Shown one piece after another: positions 42,968-48,726 of a DNA stretch of 48,726 nucleotides. The notes beneath the pieces were generated by a model, which had not been told where the DNA came from, did not search any database, and saw nothing but the letters and a program-made list of their open reading frames with translations. Position numbers and translations under genes: made by a program. The stretch's first letter is position 1, and each line of letters opens with the position of its first letter. The stretch is from Eubacteriaceae bacterium. Lineage in GTDB: Bacteria > Bacillota > Clostridia > Peptostreptococcales > Anaerovoracaceae. The stretch covers positions 1 through 48,726 of the forward strand of contig JALCRY010000013.1 in the NCBI GenBank assembly GCA_022652985.1. The letters run 5' to 3'.

Positions 42968-44038
42968 TTGAAAAAACTAATGAAAGGCAACGAGGCCATA
43001 GCAGAAGCCGCGATACAGGCCGGTTGCAAATGTTATTTTGGATACCCGATCACACCTCAGAACGAAGTACCTGAGTATATGTCGTGGAGACTGAGAGAAA
43101 TGGGCGGCGTTTTCAAGCAGGCAGAGAGTGAAGTTGCTTCAGTAAATATGGTTTACGGAGCCGGCGCTGCAGGCGTAAGAGCGATGACATCATCATCCGG
43201 ACTCGGTATTGCTCTCATGCAGGAAGGTATTACGAACCTCGCAAGTACGCAGGTGCCTGCTGTATTCCTTAACGTTATGAGAGGCGGCCCTGGACTGGGA
43301 ACTATCCAGGCTTCACAGGCAGACTACAATCAGATGACAAGAGGCGGCGGAAACGGCGACTATTACCTGCCTACATATGCACCTTCGACACTTCAGGAAG
43401 CATGCGACCTGATCCAGAAGGCGTTCGACACAGCTTTCAAATACAGAACTCCTGTCGGCGTTATGGTAGATGCTACTATAGGCAACATGATGGAATCTGT
43501 AGATATCAAGGAAAATGTTCAGCCTGATCCTTCCATTCCGGATGTAAATGAATGGTGCATCAGAGGCGGACGCAGAGAGGACGGAAGCGTTCACAGAATC
43601 AAGGGACTGTTCAATGTTCCTGAAGAATGCGAAGCCTTCAACGAAGAACTGGCAAAGAAGTATGACAAGATCAGAGAAAACGAAGTCATGGTCGACATTA
43701 AAGACTGTGAAGGCGCGGATGTTGTTATCGTTGCCTACGGTACAACAGCAAGAATCGCTAAACAGACCATGAAATTAGGAAAAGAAAACGGCCTCAAGAT
43801 CGGAATGGTAAGACCTCAGACAGTATGGCCGTTCCCATATGATGAACTCAGAGAAGCTTGCAGAGACGCCAAGGGTGTACTCTGTGCGGAAATGGCTATC
43901 GACCAGCTGCTGCAGGATGTCAAGCTGGCCCTCGAGGGAACAAAACCGATCGCAACATATCATAGACTTTCGGGCGTTATGCCGAGTGCAAATGATATGT
44001 ATGATGCTTGCGTCAAATTAGCAAAGGAGGCAAAATAA
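42968..44038 (+). CDS. vorB: 2-oxoacid:ferredoxin oxidoreductase, alpha subunit (VorB-like)
   Basis: A 356-residue alpha subunit with the pyrimidine-binding and domain II regions of the PFOR superfamily. It opens MKGNEAIAEAAIQAGCKCYFGYPITPQNE and has FKQAESEVASVNMVYGAGAAG with the TPP-activating Glu, TSSSGLGIALMQEGI, and MRGGPGLGTIQASQADYNQ. This pattern is that of 3-methyl-2-oxobutanoate (VorB) or 2-oxoglutarate (KorA) enzymes; which substrate is used cannot be decided from sequence alone. The TTG start at 42968 is favoured by AAGGAGG eight bases upstream; the ATG at codon 5 is the alternative. Confidence 0.92.
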   Translation: MKKLMKGNEAIAEAAIQAGCKCYFGYPITPQNEVPEYMSWRLREMGGVFKQAESEVASVNMVYGAGAAGVRAMTSSSGLGIALMQEGITNLASTQVPAVFLNVMRGGPGLGTIQASQADYNQMTRGGGNGDYYLPTYAPSTLQEACDLIQKAFDTAFKYRTPVGVMVDATIGNMMESVDIKENVQPDPSIPDVNEWCIRGGRREDGSVHRIKGLFNVPEECEAFNEELAKKYDKIRENEVMVDIKDCEGADVVIVAYGTTARIAKQTMKLGKENGLKIGMVRPQTVWPFPYDELREACRDAKGVLCAEMAIDQLLQDVKLALEGTKPIATYHRLSGVMPSANDMYDACVKLAKEAK

Positions 44039-44040
44039 TC

Positions 44041-44781
44041 ATGGGAGAAATGATTTATAAAAGAACCGACTTTCTCAAAGCAAGGCCGACGCATTACTGC
44101 CCGGGCTGCACACACGGTCTCGAGCATAAGCTCGTAGGCGAAGTTCTGGAGGAACTCGGCGTTATAGACAGAAGTATTATGGTAATATCAGTAGGATGTT
44201 CGGCACCGGCATATGACTATGCGAACGTTGACAATATCGCATGTCTTCACGGACGTGCTCCTGCTACGGCAACAGGCGTAAAAGCAGCTCTCCCTGACAG
44301 CATCGTTTATCTGCACCAGGGCGACGGCGACCTCCTTTCCATCGGTCTTGACGAGACGATCTCGGCAGCCGGAAGAGGCGAGAACATTACTGTTGTATTC
44401 GCGAACAACAATATCTACGGAATGACAGGCGGACAGATGGCCGCTACGACACTTATAGGTCAGAAGGCTACGACATGCCCGGCAGGAAGAGATCCTCATC
44501 TTGACGGATATCCAATGAAGGCGTGCGAAATGATCGCTACACTGACAGCTCCTAAACTGGTTGCCAGAACAGCTCTCTATGATATTCCTCATATCATTCA
44601 GACGAAGAAGATCCTGAAGAAGGCTTTCCAGAATCAGATCGACAAAAAAGGATATTCGTTCGTAGAGATCCTCTCCACATGCCCGACGAACTGGCATATG
44701 AGCCCGCAGGCATCAATGGAGCACGTTAAGAACGAGATGGAAGAAGTATATCCTCTCGGAATATTCAAAGACGAAGACTAG
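44041..44781 (+). CDS. 2-oxoacid:ferredoxin oxidoreductase, beta (TPP-binding) subunit
   Basis: A 246-residue subunit carrying thiamine diphosphate. Cys in HYCPGCTHG, then GCSAPAYDY, HGRAPATATGVK, the TPP/Mg motif GDGDLLSIGLDE, and NNNIYGMTGGQMAATT are all typical of beta subunits. ATG 44041 follows AAGGAGG at the end of the alpha gene; a longer in-frame start within that gene has no support. It catalyses CoA-dependent oxidative decarboxylation together with the alpha and gamma subunits. Confidence 0.93.
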   Translation: MGEMIYKRTDFLKARPTHYCPGCTHGLEHKLVGEVLEELGVIDRSIMVISVGCSAPAYDYANVDNIACLHGRAPATATGVKAALPDSIVYLHQGDGDLLSIGLDETISAAGRGENITVVFANNNIYGMTGGQMAATTLIGQKATTCPAGRDPHLDGYPMKACEMIATLTAPKLVARTALYDIPHIIQTKKILKKAFQNQIDKKGYSFVEILSTCPTNWHMSPQASMEHVKNEMEEVYPLGIFKDED

Positions 44782-44793
44782 GAGGAGTATAGA

Positions 44794-45333
44794 ATGTTAA
44801 AAGAAGTAATTTTTTCCGGTTTCGGCGGACAGGGCGCGCTCCTTATAGGACAGGTTCTCGCTATGGCCGGAGTTATCGAAGATTTGAATGCGACATACAG
44901 ACCTACTTACGGTTTTGAAAAGAGAGGCGGAGTTGCTTTCTGCGACGTTATCCTTTCTGATGAAGAGATCGGAACACCTGTAATTGAAAATCCTGAAGTG
45001 GCTGTTATCATGGATGAGGCCTCGTTCAAGAGGTTTGAGCCTCTCGTTAAGAAGGGCGGAGCTATGTTCTACAACACATCGCTCATTTCTTCAAAGCCTA
45101 CAAGAGATGACATCGAATATTTCGAGGTCCCGTGCAACGATATGGCTAAGGAACTCGGAAACGACAAGGTCGCCAACATGATCCTGCTCGGCGCTTATGT
45201 GGGATATTCCAAGGCAGTTGCTATGGATTCCGTAGAAGCGGGACTTAAAGCGAAGCTTGGACACGGCAAAGAAAAGACTATTCCGCTCAACAGAAAAGCT
45301 CTTGAAATGGGAGCAGCTATAGCGGCTAAATAA
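44794..45333 (+). CDS. 2-oxoacid:ferredoxin oxidoreductase, gamma subunit
   Basis: A 179-residue gamma subunit with the standard opening EVIFSGFGGQGALLIGQVLA and TYRPTYGFEKRGGVAFCDVILSD. It completes the four-subunit enzyme, which supplies reduced ferredoxin and acyl-CoA from amino-acid-derived 2-oxoacids, or works in reverse for biosynthesis. AGGAGG lies 12 bases before the ATG. A strong terminator follows. Confidence 0.94.
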   Translation: MLKEVIFSGFGGQGALLIGQVLAMAGVIEDLNATYRPTYGFEKRGGVAFCDVILSDEEIGTPVIENPEVAVIMDEASFKRFEPLVKKGGAMFYNTSLISSKPTRDDIEYFEVPCNDMAKELGNDKVANMILLGAYVGYSKAVAMDSVEAGLKAKLGHGKEKTIPLNRKALEMGAAIAAK

Positions 45334-45362
45334 CTCCGGAAAACAGAATAGTAATACAACAG

Positions 45363-45396
45363 GGACTGTGCAGTATGATCTGCACAGTCCTTTTTT
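45363..45396 (+). terminator. Terminator of the oxidoreductase operon
   Basis: GGACTGTGCAG (45363-45373) and CTGCACAGTCC (45380-45390) form a perfect 11-bp stem followed by six T. The opposite strand lacks a U tract, so it acts on the plus strand only. Confidence 0.95.
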
Positions 45397-46798
45397 ACAG
45401 GCCTAATTCTTTGAGCGTGTCGCGCAGCAGTGTCAGGCCGCGGCGCAGTTCCTTGAGATCCCGGGCTGCGGTCAGTGAGACGCGCAGATACTGTTCGGGC
45501 TGACTCGGTCCTGCCAGAAAGCGGGCGGAATGGAATATCTTGAGACCGCGTTCCAGCATCTGATGTTCCAGTTCGTGGAAGTCTTTGACCGGTTTGATCG
45601 GGAGCCAGCGGAACAGGCTGTTGGGATGGCCGATGCAGGCGAGCGGGTCAAAAATGTCGGAGTAGATCGCATTCGCCTGCTTGGCAAGTTTCAGTTTGAC
45701 TTTCATTATGTCGTAGGCGGCGCCGGACAGGATGGCTTCAGTCACGACATCGGCATCGAGGGATGATGTTTTAATGTTGAGATCGGTCGATGCGGATTCA
45801 ATTTTCGTTTTGAAGCGGTCGGGGAAAACCATGTATGCGGTGCGGAGACCGGAACAGATGGGTTTCGACACAGAGGCGATGTATACAGTGCGTTCCGGAA
45901 TGAGCGTCTGCAGCGGATTTCCGAAGCGCGTGTCTCCGTCCAGCGAAATAAAAGCGTATGCATCGTCCTCGATAACGATCATGTTGTGGTGTTCTATTAC
46001 TGCGGCCAGAGCTGAGCGGCGGCGCGGCGTAGTCACTACCGAAGTCGGATTGCTGCATGAAGGCATGAGGAAGATCCCCTTGATCCGGCTTTTCTTGCAG
46101 GCGGCGTCGAGCTCACCCGGAAGCATGCCCATGTGGTCGCATTCAATGGAAACGAGCCTGATGCCGTAGCGTTTCGCGAGCTCCAGAAAATTCGAATATG
46201 AAAACGACTCGACTGCAATCCTGTCGCCCGGTTCGAAGAGTCCGAAGAGCGAGATCGCGATGCCGTTCTGCGCGCCTGATGAGATGATGGTGTGTGCGGG
46301 ATCTGTGTCGATGCCGAACTGTTTCAGCCAGTAGATGCCGGCCTGGATCTGATGCGGCATGCCGTAGGGATTGTAGTAATTCATCAGCTGTTCCGCGTAG
46401 CGCTTGTCGAGAGTCTTTTTCGCGCATTCAACTATGCGGCTGTTCGTGTGTTCGAATGACGAGACCGGCGCAAGATCGATAATATTGCGCGGTACCTCTT
46501 TGGCCGATACTGCGTCGACGCCCTTGAGAGTAGGCGATACGAATGTGCCGCGTCCCGTGACCGCGTACACAAGACCGCGCTGCTCGGCAATTTTATATGC
46601 TTTGGTCACAGTAGTGAAATTGATGTCCAGATAATCGGCCAGCTCGCGCTGAGGCGGCAGCTGTGTATCGGGAGAGAGAAAACCGTTCATAATATCTTCT
46701 TCGAGTTTCGCCGCCAGCGACTGATAGATCGGTCTCCGGAGAAGATCTTTTTCCGGTTTCCAGGACATAGGGTAATCTACAAATGAATTTACAGGCAT
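45395..46798 (-). CDS. MocR/PdxR-type transcriptional regulator (GntR wHTH plus aminotransferase domain)
   Basis: A 467-residue regulator. The start (complement of 46796-46798, MPVNSFVDYPMSWKPEK) follows GGGAGG. Residues 20-95 are a GntR winged helix: YQSLAAKLEEDIMNGFL, QLPPQRELADYLDINFTTVTKAYKIAEQRGLV, GRGTFV. The rest is a fold-type I aminotransferase-like domain with IISSGAQNGIAISL, PSCSNPT, IEDDAYAFI and the PLP-binding Lys in ASVSKPICSGLR. Members sense PLP or amine-PLP adducts. Its own promoter carries a palindrome (46811-46838), so autoregulation is likely. Neighbours do not reveal the target; the oxidoreductase operon is convergent and rlmN divergent. Confidence 0.9.
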   Translation of the reverse strand: MPVNSFVDYPMSWKPEKDLLRRPIYQSLAAKLEEDIMNGFLSPDTQLPPQRELADYLDINFTTVTKAYKIAEQRGLVYAVTGRGTFVSPTLKGVDAVSAKEVPRNIIDLAPVSSFEHTNSRIVECAKKTLDKRYAEQLMNYYNPYGMPHQIQAGIYWLKQFGIDTDPAHTIISSGAQNGIAISLFGLFEPGDRIAVESFSYSNFLELAKRYGIRLVSIECDHMGMLPGELDAACKKSRIKGIFLMPSCSNPTSVVTTPRRRSALAAVIEHHNMIVIEDDAYAFISLDGDTRFGNPLQTLIPERTVYIASVSKPICSGLRTAYMVFPDRFKTKIESASTDLNIKTSSLDADVVTEAILSGAAYDIMKVKLKLAKQANAIYSDIFDPLACIGHPNSLFRWLPIKPVKDFHELEHQMLERGLKIFHSARFLAGPSQPEQYLRVSLTAARDLKELRRGLTLLRDTLKELGL

Positions 46799-46810
46799 GA
46801 TATTGACCTC

Positions 46811-46838
46811 CCATACAATTATATCTGCGATTGTATGG
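46811..46838. promoter_or_regulatory. Perfect inverted repeat, probable MocR operator
   Basis: CCATACAAT (46811-46819) and ATTGTATGG (46830-46838) form a perfect 9-bp inverted repeat with a 10-base spacer. It covers the -10, the inner spacer and the start site of the regulator's promoter. Confidence 0.7.
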
Positions 46839-46846
46839 AAAAGCAA
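46818..46846 (-). promoter_or_regulatory. Promoter of the MocR-type gene
   Basis: On the minus strand TTGCTT (46846-46841), a 17-base spacer and TATAAT (46823-46818). The leader is only about 15 bases. Confidence 0.65.
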
Positions 46847-46869
46847 CATGTGTGCACAGCGGCTATATG

Positions 46870-46878
46870 TGATATAAT
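46870..46878 (+). promoter_or_regulatory. Extended -10 promoter of rlmN
   Basis: TGATATAAT, identical to the pyrH extended -10, with TATAAT at 46873-46878 and no good -35. It lies 31 bases before rlmN. Confidence 0.5.
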
Positions 46879-46909
46879 AATACCTCCTGAGGGAAGAAAC
46901 GAGGATATG

Positions 46910-47935
46910 ATGAAAGTAAATTTAATGGATATGAGTCTTGCCGAACTGGCGGAGTTTGTCGAGGAAGCCGGAGAGAAGCCTTTCCGCGCCAAACAGATTT
47001 TTCAGTGGATATACAGAGGAGCCGCCGGCTTTGACGAGATGACGGATCTTTCCAAGGCGCTGCGCGCGAAGCTGGAAGAACGCGCGGAGATAAAATGCCT
47101 TGATATAGAGACCGTGCAGACATCGTCGGACGGCACCGGCAAATATCTTTTCCGTACGCATGACGGCAACTTTATCGAAAGCGTCTTCATGAAATACAAG
47201 TATGGCAATTCCGTGTGCATATCGTCGCAGGCGGGATGCGCCATGGGGTGCAGCTTCTGCGCGTCCGGCATAGGCGGGCTGGTGCGTGATCTGACAGCCG
47301 GCGAGATGGCGGACCAGATAATATCGATCGAAAGAGACACAGGCGAGAAGATCAGCCATATAGTAGTAATGGGCACCGGCGAACCGTTCAACAATTACGG
47401 GGCGCTGACAAAATTCCTGGATATGGTACACGCGGAAGAAGGACTGAACATAGGACTCAGAAATATTACTGTATCGACATGCGGGATAATACCGGTGATG
47501 GAACAGTTTGCGGACGATTATCCGCAGGTGAATCTCGCCATATCGCTGCATGCGCCGAACGACGAAATCAGAAATGAAATTATGCCTGTCAGCAGGAAGT
47601 TCCCGCTGAACGAGCTGATAGCCGCATGCAGGGAACATGTCGATAAGACCGGCAGAAGGATAACGTTCGAATATGCGCTCATTAGAGGCGTGAATGATTC
47701 GGACGACGCGATAAGGCAGCTTGCAAACCTGCTCAGAGGTATGATCTGTCATGTGAATCTCATACCGCTCAACGATGTGAAAGAAAGCGGCCTGCGCGGG
47801 AGCAGCAGGCTGAGAGCGGGGGAGATAGCGGAATTTCTTGAAGGAAGAGGAATACCGTGTACGGTGCGCCGTGAACTCGGTTCGGATATTGACGCGGCCT
47901 GCGGACAGCTCAGACTCAACAGGATGAAAGATTAA
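46910..47935 (+). CDS. rlmN: 23S rRNA (A2503)-C2 / tRNA (A37)-C2 methyltransferase
   Basis: A 341-residue radical SAM methylase that methylates C2 of A2503 in 23S rRNA and of A37 in some tRNAs. The [4Fe-4S] motif CAMGCSFC gives C110, C114 and C117. The N-terminal RNA-binding part has GEKPFRAKQIFQWIYRGA, and later blocks are VVMGTGEPFNNY, ISLHAPNDEIRNEIMPV and the substrate Cys near the end (IPCTVRRELGSDIDAACGQL, resolving Cys region). ATG 46910 has GAGG five bases upstream; ATG 46907 and a far upstream ATG 46835 are less likely, the latter being inside the regulator's operator. Confidence 0.95.
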   Translation: MKVNLMDMSLAELAEFVEEAGEKPFRAKQIFQWIYRGAAGFDEMTDLSKALRAKLEERAEIKCLDIETVQTSSDGTGKYLFRTHDGNFIESVFMKYKYGNSVCISSQAGCAMGCSFCASGIGGLVRDLTAGEMADQIISIERDTGEKISHIVVMGTGEPFNNYGALTKFLDMVHAEEGLNIGLRNITVSTCGIIPVMEQFADDYPQVNLAISLHAPNDEIRNEIMPVSRKFPLNELIAACREHVDKTGRRITFEYALIRGVNDSDDAIRQLANLLRGMICHVNLIPLNDVKESGLRGSSRLRAGEIAEFLEGRGIPCTVRRELGSDIDAACGQLRLNRMKD

Positions 47936-47965
47936 GAAAAATCCGCACCTTAACGCTGTTTTCAG

Positions 47966-47994
47966 TTGAGAAAAAGCAGTTGCTATTGTATAAT
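47966..47994 (+). promoter_or_regulatory. Sigma-A promoter of the small P-loop gene
   Basis: TTGAGA (47966-47971), a 17-base spacer and TATAAT (47989-47994). No clear terminator separates it from rlmN. Confidence 0.75.
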
Positions 47995-48030
47995 AAACTA
48001 AAGCCAAATTACAACAAGGAGGAATGTGTT

Positions 48031-48453
48031 ATGGTGAAATTGTTAGTGGGACATAAAGGCAGCGGCAAGACCAAACAGATGATAGACAGAGCAAATGATC
48101 TTGTAGACAATACTAACGGCCACGTGATCTTTATCAATAAGAATCACAGACTGACCTACAATTTGAAACATGATATCAGAGTTATTTGCATGGAGGACTT
48201 CCCTCATATCACAAACAGCGATGAATATATCGGCTTCATCTATGGGATAATCAGTTCGGATCATGATATAGACACGATATTCATCGACGGGATCTTGAAG
48301 CATGCAGATGTTTCATTAGGCAATTTGCCTGTATTCATAGACAGACTGAAGAAGATTTCGGCTATGTTTGAAATCGAATTCGTGGTAAGTCTCTCGGCAG
48401 AAAAAGAAGAGATGATCGGCGTTGATTTTACAGACTGCGAAATCTTAAACTAG
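48031..48453 (+). CDS. Small P-loop NTPase-like protein, function unknown
   Basis: A 140-residue protein beginning MVKLLVGHKGSGKT, a Walker A motif at residues 7-14. TIFIDGI near 90 looks like a Walker B strand. ATG 48031 follows AAGGAGG. Similar short proteins in Clostridia are often labelled 'twitching motility PilT', but the length and lack of PilT motifs do not support that function. It may be a nucleotide-binding regulator. It has its own promoter and is followed by a hairpin. Confidence 0.75.
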   Translation: MVKLLVGHKGSGKTKQMIDRANDLVDNTNGHVIFINKNHRLTYNLKHDIRVICMEDFPHITNSDEYIGFIYGIISSDHDIDTIFIDGILKHADVSLGNLPVFIDRLKKISAMFEIEFVVSLSAEKEEMIGVDFTDCEILN

Positions 48454-48485
48454 TCATCAGCAGGCATGTATTGACATGAATGATT

Positions 48486-48508
48486 CAGGACGCCATTTTG
48501 GCGTCCTG
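48486..48508 (+). terminator. Hairpin after the P-loop gene, weak terminator
   Basis: CAGGACGCC (48486-48494) and GGCGTCCTG (48500-48508) pair perfectly around ATTTT, but only TTCTAT follows, so termination may be weak. Confidence 0.55.
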
Positions 48509-48544
48509 TTCTATAGAAAGAACAATTGAATTACGGAGCAGAAC

Positions 48545-48726
48545 ATGAACGAAATATATACAGCAGAAGGGATCAGAGATATTTTCAGAAGTCGTCCTGT
48601 GGGCGCAGTAGGAAAGTATCATTTCTTTTCGGTGCTTATTCCTATAGTCGAATCAGGCGGCGAACTCAATCTTCTCTATGAAGTCCGGGCAAGGGATCTG
48701 GACAGACAGCCGGGAGAAGTGTGCTT
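48545..48726 (+). CDS. Nudix hydrolase, CoA pyrophosphatase-like (partial, runs off the window)
   Basis: The first 60 residues of a gene cut by the window edge. ATG 48545 is preceded by CGGAG. The segment FSVLIPIVESGGELNLLYEVRAR followed by LDRQPGEVCF matches the region just before the Nudix box in the NudL/CoA pyrophosphatase group, in which R.QPGEVCFPGG is characteristic. The Nudix box itself lies beyond the window, so activity cannot be judged. Confidence 0.8.
   Translation, partial: MNEIYTAEGIRDIFRSRPVGAVGKYHFFSVLIPIVESGGELNLLYEVRARDLDRQPGEVC

Noticed and set aside
46835-46909. Upstream start of rlmN
   Set aside because: The extra residues have no family counterpart and would begin inside the regulator's operator and upstream of the rlmN -10.
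1-48726. tRNA or rRNA genes, insertion sequences or prophage genes
   Set aside because: No cloverleaf with T-loop motif, rRNA-like stretch, transposase or phage structural gene was found in any gap.

Overview
The window is one continuous piece of a low/mid-GC Gram-positive anaerobe, most likely a member of the Clostridia (Eubacteriales/Peptostreptococcales; Anaerovoracaceae/'Family XIII' is my guess from gene content, not a proof). Pointers are a PolC-type replicase, RnpM (YlxR), a T-box leader, sortase-type surface anchoring, class-I cyclic-di-GMP riboswitches, the MEP isoprenoid pathway and a four-subunit 2-oxoacid:ferredoxin oxidoreductase.

Layout. (1) 1-7205: envelope genes. A c-di-GMP-I riboswitch with its own terminator precedes a 1348-residue Cna-B repeat adhesin, followed by a membrane metallophosphoesterase and a secreted C39-like cysteine peptidase with three Ig-like repeats. 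(2) 7278-8171 (minus): a zinc-ribbon membrane protein, divergent from (3) the pyrH-frr-uppS-cdsA-dxr-rseP-ispG-polC operon (8353-18079), which joins nucleotide, ribosome-recycling, lipid/isoprenoid and replication genes. PolC appears to lack the inserted proofreading exonuclease. (4) 18080-18885: a gene-poor, hairpin-rich stretch with a long palindromic element, then a PD-(D/E)XK-like nuclease gene and coaBC on the minus strand. (5) 21147-34204: the rimP-nusA-rnpM-ylxQ-infB-rbfA-nrnA-truB-ribF operon, running with almost no gaps into a class III aminotransferase, a class II aldolase and an FGGY kinase that separate ribF from its usual neighbour rpsO. (6) 34210-37197: rpsO and pnp, with a second copy of the palindromic element between them. 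(7) 37531-38885: one strong promoter, two nearly identical c-di-GMP-I aptamers in tandem, each followed by a terminator, and a secreted transglutaminase-like protein. (8) 38972-42434: Ile T-box and a type-2 IleS with a GxHH signature. (9) 42743-45333: ferredoxin-type delta, alpha, beta and gamma subunits of a 2-oxoacid oxidoreductase. (10) 45395-48726: a MocR-type regulator with a palindrome in its own promoter, rlmN, a small P-loop protein and the start of a Nudix hydrolase.

Most promising: the paired head-to-head hairpin elements at 18494-18667 and 34701-34865 (same architecture, same core, different stems), the tandem c-di-GMP aptamers that differ only in the tetraloop region, the exonuclease-less PolC, the GxHH IleS2 under T-box control, and the three-gene sugar/amine cassette inside the translation operon. 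No tRNA, rRNA, CRISPR array, insertion sequence or prophage was seen.
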